From the NCBI GenBank assembly GCA_018241685.1, contig JAFEDJ010000069.1, positions 1-64,000 of the forward strand: DNA of 64,000 bases, in the 5' to 3' direction. Positions 26,152 through 34,171 of this stretch are shown in pieces. This DNA is from Pseudomonadota bacterium. GTDB lineage: Bacteria; Pseudomonadota; Gammaproteobacteria; Burkholderiales; Rhodocyclaceae. A model generated the notes under the pieces. The model was not told the DNA's origin. It saw only the letters and a program-made list of their open reading frames with translations, and did not search any database. Positions within the stretch are counted from its first letter, which is position 1; every line of letters starts with the position of its first letter. The translations under genes were made by a program, and so were the position numbers.

Positions 26152-27858
26152 TTACTTCTGCTCGTTGAGCTTGGCCTTCAGCAGCGCACCGAGGTTGGTG
26201 GTGCCGCTGGCGGCGGAAGCGCTGTCAGAAGCCAGTTTGCTCATCGCTTCGTTCTGCTCGACCTGATCCTTGGCACGGATGGACAGGTTGATGCCGCGGG
26301 TCTTGCGATCGACGTTGACGATCAGGGCCTCGACGGACTCACCGACCTTCAGCAGCTGGGACAGATCGTCCACGCGGTCACGGGAGAACTCGGATGCACG
26401 CAGGTAGCCTTCCACGTCGCTGTTCAGGGCGATCACGGCGCCACGGGCATCCACGGACTTCACGGAGCCGGTCACGAGGGTGTTCTTGTCGTGGGTGGCG
26501 ATGAAGTTGGTGAACGGATCCCCATCGAGCTGCTTGATGCCGAGGGAGATACGCTCCTTCTCGACGTCGATGTTCAGCACCACGGCCTCGACTTCGTCAC
26601 CCTTCTTGTACTGACGGACGGCTTCTTCGCCGGTCAGGGACCAGGACAGGTCGGACAGGTGAACCAGACCGTCGATGCCGCCTTCCAGGCCGATGAACAC
26701 GCCGAAGTCGGTCAGGGACTTGATCTGGCCGCGGACCTTGTCGCCCTTCTTGTGGTTGATGGCGAAATCGTCCCACGGGTTGGACATGCACTGCTTCATG
26801 CCCAGGGAGATACGACGACGGTCTTCGTCGATTTCCAGGATCATCACTTCGACTTCGTCGCCCAGCTGGACAACCTTGGTCGGATGGATGTTCTTGTTGG
26901 TCCAGTCCATTTCGGACACGTGCACCAGGCCTTCGATGCCCTGCTCGACTTCAACGAATGCACCGTAGTCGGTGATGTTGGTAACCTTGCCGAACAGACG
27001 GGTGCCCTGCGGGTAACGACGGGAGATGCCAACCCACGGATCTTCGCCCAGCTGCTTGAGGCCCAGGGAGACGCGGTTCTTCTCTTGGTCGAACTTGAGC
27101 ACCTTGGCTTCGAGCTCGTCGCCGACGGACAGGACTTCCGACGGGTGACGGACACGGCGCCAGGCCAGGTCGGTAATGTGCAGCAGGCCGTCGATGCCAC
27201 CCAGATCCACGAATGCGCCGTAGTCGGTGATGTTCTTGACGATACCCTTGACGACGGTGCCTTCCTTGAGGGTTTCGAGGAGCTTCTGACGCTCTTCACC
27301 CATGGAGGCTTCCAGCACGGCGCGGCGGGAAACAACGACGTTGTTGCGTTTGCGGTCGAGCTTGATGACGCGGAATTCGAATTCCTTGCCTTCGAACGGC
27401 GTGGTGTCCTTGACAGGACGCATGTCCACCAGGGAGCCCGGCAGGAAGGCGCGGATGCCATTGACCATAACGGTCAGACCACCCTTGACCTTGCCCGTGA
27501 TCACGCCCTTGACCAGGATGGCGTCGTTGAGCGCCTTGTCGAGGTCGTTCCAGGCGGCGATACGCTTGGCCTTGTCGCGGGACAGGCGGGTTTCACCGTA
27601 GCCGTCTTCGAGTTGCTCGATGGCGACTTGAACATAGTCGCCGACCTGAGCGGTCACTTCGCCGCGATCGCTGCGGAATTCGTCGATGGGGATGTAGCTC
27701 TCGGACTTGAGGCCAGCATTGACGACAACGAAGTTTTGATCGATCCGCACGACTTCAGCGGTGATCACCTCGCCGGCACGCATTTCCTGACGATTGAGGG
27801 ATTCCTCAAACAGGGCGGCAAAGCTTTCCTCGAAGGAAACAGGGGTGGCAGTGGACAT
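26152..27858 (-). CDS. rpsA: 30S ribosomal protein S1
   Basis: 568 residues with six S1 RNA-binding domains; the last four show the repeat GxxxxITDYGAFVDL / TDFGVFIGL. Unfolds and binds mRNA at the 30S subunit. I start at MSTATPVSFEESF (27858); the frame opens 17 codons earlier without homology. Confidence 0.97.
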   Translation of the reverse strand: MSTATPVSFEESFAALFEESLNRQEMRAGEVITAEVVRIDQNFVVVNAGLKSESYIPIDEFRSDRGEVTAQVGDYVQVAIEQLEDGYGETRLSRDKAKRIAAWNDLDKALNDAILVKGVITGKVKGGLTVMVNGIRAFLPGSLVDMRPVKDTTPFEGKEFEFRVIKLDRKRNNVVVSRRAVLEASMGEERQKLLETLKEGTVVKGIVKNITDYGAFVDLGGIDGLLHITDLAWRRVRHPSEVLSVGDELEAKVLKFDQEKNRVSLGLKQLGEDPWVGISRRYPQGTRLFGKVTNITDYGAFVEVEQGIEGLVHVSEMDWTNKNIHPTKVVQLGDEVEVMILEIDEDRRRISLGMKQCMSNPWDDFAINHKKGDKVRGQIKSLTDFGVFIGLEGGIDGLVHLSDLSWSLTGEEAVRQYKKGDEVEAVVLNIDVEKERISLGIKQLDGDPFTNFIATHDKNTLVTGSVKSVDARGAVIALNSDVEGYLRASEFSRDRVDDLSQLLKVGESVEALIVNVDRKTRGINLSIRAKDQVEQNEAMSKLASDSASAASGTTNLGALLKAKLNEQK

Positions 27859-27956
27859 ATTGGAAAAAAGAACCTTACAACCGTCGTGAAACGGCTCCTG
27901 GTTGAACATACCTTCCCGCCCCTCATGGTTCGGGAAGATCCTTTACAGCAAAAAAA

Positions 27957-29915
27957 TCAGTTGTGAGACGCGGCCCGCTCAATCACGAAATCGACCGCCT
28001 GCTGGGCAGTCATTCCGGAAGTATCGAGCAGCACCACGTCTTCGCCCCGCGTCAAAGGCGCAACGGCGCGCTGGGAATCCCGCGCGTCACGTTCATGCAA
28101 GTCTTTGAGCAGATCTGTCATGTTAGCAGCCATTCCTTTATCGATCAACTGCTTATAGCGCCGCTCCGCACGCGTCTCCGCAGAGGCGGTCAGGAAGATC
28201 TTCAGGCCCGCGTCGGGGAAAACCACCGACCCCATGTCACGCCCTTCCGCCACCAGGCCAGGCGACTTGCGGTAGGCGCGCTGACGCCAGAACAGCGCAT
28301 TGCGCACCGCCGGCAGCACCGCCACCTTGGAGGCTCCTGCCGAACATGTCTCGCTACGGATCGCCTCGGTCACGTCGTCACCGTCGAGCAATACGCGATC
28401 ACCGTCGAAACGGGCCGGCAGCGCCGCCGCGATGCTTTCCAGACGGAGTTCGTCATTCAGTGCCACGCCCTGTCGCTCAGCAGCCAGCGCGACCAGACGG
28501 TACAGCGCTCCGCTGTCCAGATGATCGAAGCCCAGCGCCTCCGCCACCCGCGCCGCCACGGTCCCCTTGCCGGAGGCCGAGGGGCCGTCGATGGCCACCA
28601 CCGGAACCGGCGTCGCGATACCCGCGAAGGTTGCGAAGTAAGCCGGAAAGGTCTTGTTCACGCACTTCGGGTCGTTGATGCGCACGTAGGGCCCACCCAA
28701 CGTCGCCAGCGAGAAGCACATGGCCACGCGATGGTCGTCGTAGGTATCGATCACCGCCGGCTTGAGCTGCGCAGGCGGAATGACCTTGATGCTTTCCGGA
28801 TACTCCTCGACCGTGGCGCCGAGCTTGCGCAGCTCGGCAGCCATCGCGGCGATGCGATCAGTCTCCTTGACCCGCCAGCTGCCGATGTTGCGCAGCACGC
28901 TGGGCCCATCCGCGAACAGCGCAGCGACCGCCAGGGTCATGGCCGCATCGGGGATGTGATTAAGGTCGAGATCGAAAGCTTTCAGGCGGCCAGATGCCGG
29001 CGCACTCGCCTCAATCCAGTCCTCACCCCAGACGATCTCCGCCCCCATCTTTGCCAGGGCCTCGGCAAACTTGACGTCCCCCTGGATGCTGCGGCGCCCG
29101 GCGCCGACCACGCGGACCGGACCGGCCCCCAGCGCACCTGCAGCCAGGAAATAGCTGGCCGTAGACGCGTCGCCTTCCACCGCGATGCGGCCGGGCGACG
29201 TATAGCGCTGGCCCGCCGGCACGATGAAACGGCTCCAGCCCTCGCGCTGCACGAAGACGCCGAAGCGCTCCATCAGGTTGAGGGTGATCTCCACGTAGGG
29301 ACGGCTGATCAGCTCGCCCTCAACCTCGATGACCAGCGGCTTGTCCCTTGCCACCAGCGGCGCGGCCTGCAGCAGACCAGTCAAGAACTGGCTCGACACG
29401 TTGCCGCGCACGCTGACCCGCTCCGCGGCAAGATCCGCAGGCTTCAGCGCCAACGGCGGATAGCCTTCCTGCCCCAGCCACTCGACCTGCGCACCCAACT
29501 GCTTGAGACCATCCACGAGGTCGCCGATCGGCCGCTCATGCATGCGCGGCACGCCGGACAGACGCACCTCGGCGGCCCCATCGGCGCAGCCGGACAGGCT
29601 CGTCACGATAGCCGGTACCAGCGTGCGGATGCTCAGCCCGGAATTGCCAACGAAGATGTCGGCCCGCAGATTGCTGAAACGGCCACCACAGCCCTGCACG
29701 CGCAGCGCCTCCCCCTCCTCCGTCACATTGACGCCGAGGGCAACGATCGCATTACGCATTACCCGCGTGTCGTCGGAGTCCAGCAGGTCTTCGACCAGCG
29801 TGTCACCTTCGGCGAGCGCCGCCAGCAACAACACGCGATTGGAAATGCTCTTGGAGCCCGGCAGGCGCACCGTGCCCGCGGCCTTCTGCATCGGAGGCAG
29901 GTCGATGAATTCCAT
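27957..29915 (-). CDS. aroA: Fused EPSP synthase / cytidylate kinase (AroA-Cmk)
   Basis: 652 residues joining two enzymes. Residues 1-~430 are 3-phosphoshikimate 1-carboxyvinyltransferase (shikimate pathway): LPGSKSISNRVLLLAALA near 19 and RMHERPIGDLV near 125. From about 437 it is cytidylate kinase, with P-loop AIDGPSASGKGT and AEGRDMGSVVFPDA. The two genes are adjacent in most betaproteobacteria; here they are one open frame with no stop between. It is followed by rpsA and preceded 15 bases upstream by tyrA. Confidence 0.95.
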   Translation of the reverse strand: MEFIDLPPMQKAAGTVRLPGSKSISNRVLLLAALAEGDTLVEDLLDSDDTRVMRNAIVALGVNVTEEGEALRVQGCGGRFSNLRADIFVGNSGLSIRTLVPAIVTSLSGCADGAAEVRLSGVPRMHERPIGDLVDGLKQLGAQVEWLGQEGYPPLALKPADLAAERVSVRGNVSSQFLTGLLQAAPLVARDKPLVIEVEGELISRPYVEITLNLMERFGVFVQREGWSRFIVPAGQRYTSPGRIAVEGDASTASYFLAAGALGAGPVRVVGAGRRSIQGDVKFAEALAKMGAEIVWGEDWIEASAPASGRLKAFDLDLNHIPDAAMTLAVAALFADGPSVLRNIGSWRVKETDRIAAMAAELRKLGATVEEYPESIKVIPPAQLKPAVIDTYDDHRVAMCFSLATLGGPYVRINDPKCVNKTFPAYFATFAGIATPVPVVAIDGPSASGKGTVAARVAEALGFDHLDSGALYRLVALAAERQGVALNDELRLESIAAALPARFDGDRVLLDGDDVTEAIRSETCSAGASKVAVLPAVRNALFWRQRAYRKSPGLVAEGRDMGSVVFPDAGLKIFLTASAETRAERRYKQLIDKGMAANMTDLLKDLHERDARDSQRAVAPLTRGEDVVLLDTSGMTAQQAVDFVIERAASHN

Positions 29916-29930
29916 GAAAACTCCTTTTGA

Positions 29931-30836
29931 TTACTCGCCCGAAGGCGTCGCGGGAAATGCCTTGTCCGCCCATGCATTACGGGCGCGACTGGACTCGTCG
30001 AAAACCTTTTCGAGAGCGGGCCCGTCACCAGCCACCAGCAGCGCACGCAGATAGGCCAGCTCGGACAGGTAGGCATCCAGTTCGGCCAGCAGCGAATGCC
30101 GGTTGGCCACACAGATGTCCCGCCACATCTCCGGATGGCTACCCGCCACGCGGGTGAAATCCCGGAAGCCGCTCGCCGCGTAGCTGAACAGCTGCTCGGC
30201 ATTGGCCCGACCGGCCAGATCGTGCACAAGACCAAAGGCCAGCAGATGCGGCAGATGACTGACCGCCGCAAAGACCCGGTCGTGCTCCTGCGGACTCATC
30301 TCGTGCAGCACCGCGCCGCAGGCGGCCCACAGCTCACGGACCCGTGCCACGGCTTCGGGGGCATTCTCCGGCAGCGGCGTTACGACGACCTTGCGGCCGC
30401 GATACAGCTCCGCACGGGCCGCCGCCGGCCCGCTCTTTTCCGCGCCGGCGATGGGATGGGCCGGCACCACGTTGGCCAGATGGGCGCCAAGATGACGGTA
30501 GATCGCCTCGATCACGTCACGCTTGGTGCTGCCCGCATCCGTCACGATGGTTCCGGCGGACAAGTGCGGTGCCATTGCCGCCGCAACCGCATCCATCTGG
30601 CCGACCGGCATGGCCAGCAACACAATGTCGGCACCGTCGAGGGCCTCGGCCCAATCGGTGGAAATCTCGTCGATCACGCCCAACTGGCGCGCCACAGCCA
30701 GCGGCTCCGGCCGCCGGCCGACGCCGACGATGCGATTGACCAGCCGCGCCTGGCGCAGGGCCAGGGCCACCGAGCCGCCGATCAGACCGACGCCGCAAAC
30801 CACCAGCTTGTCGATCGTCTTCACAGCCGGCCCCAT
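29931..30836 (-). CDS. tyrA: Prephenate dehydrogenase
   Basis: 301 residues. NAD(P)-dependent oxidative decarboxylation of prephenate in tyrosine synthesis. Rossmann motif GVGLIGGSVALAL (about 16-28) and HPIAGAEKSG (substrate His, about 131-140). The ATG directly follows the hisC stop (TAGATG). A monofunctional enzyme without a chorismate mutase domain, which is supplied by PheA in the same operon. Confidence 0.95.
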   Translation of the reverse strand: MGPAVKTIDKLVVCGVGLIGGSVALALRQARLVNRIVGVGRRPEPLAVARQLGVIDEISTDWAEALDGADIVLLAMPVGQMDAVAAAMAPHLSAGTIVTDAGSTKRDVIEAIYRHLGAHLANVVPAHPIAGAEKSGPAAARAELYRGRKVVVTPLPENAPEAVARVRELWAACGAVLHEMSPQEHDRVFAAVSHLPHLLAFGLVHDLAGRANAEQLFSYAASGFRDFTRVAGSHPEMWRDICVANRHSLLAELDAYLSELAYLRALLVAGDGPALEKVFDESSRARNAWADKAFPATPSGE

Positions 30837-31934
30837 CTAGCCCAGCGCTACCGGCAGGGCCTCAAGGAAGCGCGCGTTCTCGCTCTCCAGGCCGATGGAA
30901 ACCCGCAGCCATTCCGGCATGCCATAGGCGCCGATCGGGCGGACGATGACGCCCTGCTTGAGCAGCGCCTGATTGACCGCCGCCCCGTTGCCGACCTTGA
31001 AGGTCACGAAATTGCCGGCGGACGGGATCCAGTCGAGGCCGAGCGCTACGAAACCGGCGGTCAGCTGAGCCATGCCGGCGCGGTTGAGCTCATAGCTGCG
31101 CGCCAGGAATTCGTCGTCGAACAAGGCCGCGGCCGCGGCAGCCAGACCGAGGCTGCACACATTGAAAGGCTGGCGCACCCGGTTCAACAGATCGATGACC
31201 GCCGGACTGGCCAGGCCGTAGCCGACGCGCAGCCCGGCCAGGCCATAGGCCTTGGAGAAGGTGCGGCTGATCAGCAGGTTCGGGAAGCGCTTGAGCCACG
31301 CGATCGCGTCGTAACGCTGCTCCGGCGACAGGTATTCGGTATAGGCCTCGTCGAGGACCACCAGCACATGCCCGGGCACGCGGGCAAGGAAGGCCTCGAG
31401 CTCCGCGCCGGGCAGGAAGGTGCCGGTCGGATTGTTGGGGTTGGCGATGAACAGCACCCGCGTCGCCGGCGTAATGGCTGCCAGCATGGCATCGAGGTCA
31501 TGGCCGAAGTGCTTGGCCGGCACTTCGATACCCCGCGCGCCCGCCTCCTGCGTCGCCAGCGGATAGACTGCGAATGCGTGCTGGGAATACACGGCATCGA
31601 CGCCCGGCCCCAAGAATGCACGGGCCGCCAGTTCGAGCACGTCATTGGAGCCGTTACCCAGCACGACCTGGTCGTGGCCCACGCCATAGCGGCGATGCAG
31701 CGCATCCTTCAACTCGAAACCGTTGCCATCCGGATAGCGGGCGATGTCCGTCACCACCTTGAGCATGGCCTCGCGGGCCTTTTCGCCAACACCCAGCGGG
31801 TTCTCGTTGGAGGCCAGCTTGACGATGGACTCTTCGGCCAGGCCCATTTCCCGCGCCAGCTCGGAAATCGGCTTGCCGGGCTGATAGGGAGAAATGGCCC
31901 GGATATGAGCGGGCGCCAGATCGCACAAAGACAT
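30837..31934 (-). CDS. hisC: Histidinol-phosphate/aromatic aminotransferase
   Basis: 365 residues of the class I/II PLP aminotransferase HisC family. The PLP lysine is in SRTFSKAYGLAGLRVGY, with NPNNPTGTF upstream. Position between pheA and tyrA suggests it serves aromatic amino-acid synthesis (a HisC2-type paralogue). Start at ATG 31934, six bases after GGAG; a TTG two codons upstream is less likely. Confidence 0.93.
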   Translation of the reverse strand: MSLCDLAPAHIRAISPYQPGKPISELAREMGLAEESIVKLASNENPLGVGEKAREAMLKVVTDIARYPDGNGFELKDALHRRYGVGHDQVVLGNGSNDVLELAARAFLGPGVDAVYSQHAFAVYPLATQEAGARGIEVPAKHFGHDLDAMLAAITPATRVLFIANPNNPTGTFLPGAELEAFLARVPGHVLVVLDEAYTEYLSPEQRYDAIAWLKRFPNLLISRTFSKAYGLAGLRVGYGLASPAVIDLLNRVRQPFNVCSLGLAAAAAALFDDEFLARSYELNRAGMAQLTAGFVALGLDWIPSAGNFVTFKVGNGAAVNQALLKQGVIVRPIGAYGMPEWLRVSIGLESENARFLEALPVALG

Positions 31935-31950
31935 GAACAACTCCTGGGAA

Positions 31951-33042
31951 TCAGTACACGGCCTGGGGGTAGGAGCCCAGGATCTTCAGATAGGCGGCGT
32001 TGCGTGCCAGGTCATCGAGGGCGGCCTTCACTGCCGGATCATCACGATGGCCGTCGATGTCCACGTAGAACACGTACTCCCACAAGGCCGCACGGGCCGG
32101 ACGCGATTCGAGACGGGTCATCGAAACCCCGGCATCAGCCAACGGTGCGAGGAGTTCGTGCACCGCCCCCGGACGGTTGGTGGCCGACATGATCAGGGAT
32201 GTCTTGTCGGAACCAGTCCGCCCCGCGTCATGGCGACCGAGGACCAGGAAGCGCGTGGTGTTGTTGGGCTCGTCCTCGATGCTCTCGACCAGCCGCGGCA
32301 GGTCGTAGCGCTCGGACGCAGCCTCGCCGGCAATCGCCGCCACACCGGGCTCGAGGGAAGCCAGGCGCGCGGCCTCCGCATTGCTGCCGACTGAGATGCG
32401 CGGCACGCCCGGCAGGTTGCCATTCAGCCACTCGTGGCACTGGGCCAGGGACTGGGCGTGGGAATACACCTTGCGGATCGCCGACAGCTCCGTCTCGCGG
32501 GTCAGCAGGTTCTGGTGGATGCGCAGCACGACCTCGCCGCAGATCTTCAGCGGTGAGCCCAGCAACAGATCAAGGGTCCGGCCGACCGCACCTTCGGTGG
32601 AGTTCTCCACCGGCGCCACGCCGTAGTCCGCATGCCCGGCTTCGACTTCGCGGAACACATCGTCGATGGTCGTCTGCGGGGCCAGGCGGGCGGCGTGCCC
32701 GAACTGCTTGACCGCAGCGCTCTCGGAGAACGTCCCGAGCGGCCCCAGGAAGGCGACGCCCAGCGGATTCTCCAGCGACAGACAGGCCGACATCACCTCC
32801 CGGAAGAAGAAGGTCACGCTTTCGTTCGGCAGCGGCCCGTCGTTCAGGGACTGGATGCGCCGCAGCACCTGCGCCTCCCGCTCCGGCCGGTAGATGTAGC
32901 CGGCATCGCCATACTTGGCCTTGATCTCGCCCACGTGCTGGGCACACTTGGCGCGCTGGTTCAGCAACGCCAGCATCTGCGCGTCGATGGTGTCGATCTG
33001 CTCGCGCACCACGCCGAGCTCACGCAGCATCTCGTCGTTCAT
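31951..33042 (-). CDS. pheA: Chorismate mutase / prephenate dehydratase
   Basis: 363 residues. N-terminal AroQ chorismate mutase helices (about 1-90), prephenate dehydratase domain (FLGPLGTFSESAA near 97; NSTEGAVGRTLDLL), and a C-terminal ACT domain with ESRPARAALWEYVFY, the phenylalanine feedback site. First committed steps of phenylalanine synthesis. Confidence 0.96.
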   Translation of the reverse strand: MNDEMLRELGVVREQIDTIDAQMLALLNQRAKCAQHVGEIKAKYGDAGYIYRPEREAQVLRRIQSLNDGPLPNESVTFFFREVMSACLSLENPLGVAFLGPLGTFSESAAVKQFGHAARLAPQTTIDDVFREVEAGHADYGVAPVENSTEGAVGRTLDLLLGSPLKICGEVVLRIHQNLLTRETELSAIRKVYSHAQSLAQCHEWLNGNLPGVPRISVGSNAEAARLASLEPGVAAIAGEAASERYDLPRLVESIEDEPNNTTRFLVLGRHDAGRTGSDKTSLIMSATNRPGAVHELLAPLADAGVSMTRLESRPARAALWEYVFYVDIDGHRDDPAVKAALDDLARNAAYLKILGSYPQAVY

Positions 33043-33064
33043 GCCTTCTCCTCGTCCGTAACGC

Positions 33065-34147
33065 TCACGCCTTGCGCGCGGCGAAATCCTGCATCAGGTC
33101 CACCAGCGCCCGCACACCGTCCAGCGTCATCGCGTTGTAGATGGATGCACGCATGCCGCCCACCGACTTGTGCCCCTTCAGGCCGGAGAGCTGCCGCTCG
33201 GCGGCCTCGGCCAGGAAGGCGGCATCCAGCGCCGGATTGGCCAGCGTGAACGGCACGTTCATGCGCGAGCGGAAGGCCTCCTGAACCGGGTTACGGTAAA
33301 AGCCGCCGCTGGATGCGATGGCATCGTAGACGAGCTGTGCCTTGGCGATATTGCTCTGCTCCACCGCCTCCAGGCCGCCTTGGGCAAGCAGATCCTTGAA
33401 GATCAAGCCGGCCAGGTAGATGCCGAAGGTGGGCGGCGTGTTGAGCATGGAGCCGTTTTCCGCCATCGTCGCGTAGTCCATGACGCTCGGCGTGATCGCG
33501 GAGGCCTTGCCGAGCAGGTCTTCGCGAACGATCACGATGACCAGCCCGGCCGGGCCGATGTTCTTCTGCGCACCGGCGTAGATCAGGCCGTAGCGGGACA
33601 CGTCCATCGGGCGCGACAGGATGTGCGAGCTCATGTCTGCCACCAGCGGCACGCCCGCCGGCGCGGTCGGCAGGTCGAACATCTCGACGCCATGGATGGT
33701 CTCGTTGGTGCAGATGTGCAGATAGGCCGCCTGCAGATCGAGCTTCAGCTCGTCGGCGCTCGGCACCCGCGTGAAGCTGTCGGCTTCGCTCGAGCCGGCC
33801 AGGCGTACGGCGCCGAAGCGCTGGGCCTCCTTGTAGGCCTTCTTGGACCACGAGCCGGTGACGATGTAGTCGGCGGAACGCCCATCCAGGAGATTCATCG
33901 GGATCTGCGCGAACTGCTGCGTCGCGCCGCCCTGCAGGAAGAGCACCTTGTAGTTGGACGGGATACCCATCAGCGTGCGCAAGTCGGCCTCGGCCGACTC
34001 GATCACCCCGGTGAAATCCTTGCCCCGGTGGCTCACCTCCATGACGCTCATGCCGGTACCCCGCCAGTCGAGCAGTTCGTCGCGCACCTGTTCGAGCACC
34101 TTGGTCGGCAAAACGGCCGGCCCGGCCGAGAAATTGAAAATCCGCAT
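33065..34147 (-). CDS. serC: Phosphoserine aminotransferase
   Basis: 360 residues. Converts 3-phosphohydroxypyruvate to phosphoserine (serine synthesis) and acts in pyridoxal phosphate synthesis. Starts MRIFNFSAGPAVLP; PLP lysine in YAGAQKNIGPAG. Between gyrA and pheA in a conserved operon, 22-24 bases from each neighbour. Confidence 0.97.
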   Translation of the reverse strand: MRIFNFSAGPAVLPTKVLEQVRDELLDWRGTGMSVMEVSHRGKDFTGVIESAEADLRTLMGIPSNYKVLFLQGGATQQFAQIPMNLLDGRSADYIVTGSWSKKAYKEAQRFGAVRLAGSSEADSFTRVPSADELKLDLQAAYLHICTNETIHGVEMFDLPTAPAGVPLVADMSSHILSRPMDVSRYGLIYAGAQKNIGPAGLVIVIVREDLLGKASAITPSVMDYATMAENGSMLNTPPTFGIYLAGLIFKDLLAQGGLEAVEQSNIAKAQLVYDAIASSGGFYRNPVQEAFRSRMNVPFTLANPALDAAFLAEAAERQLSGLKGHKSVGGMRASIYNAMTLDGVRALVDLMQDFAARKA

Positions 34148-34171
34148 CGTCTGAATCCTTCCTCAGTTCGC

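Noticed and set aside
27963..29930. A 655-codon plus-strand open frame opposite aroA-cmk
   Set aside because: Antisense shadow of a clearly conserved fused enzyme gene.
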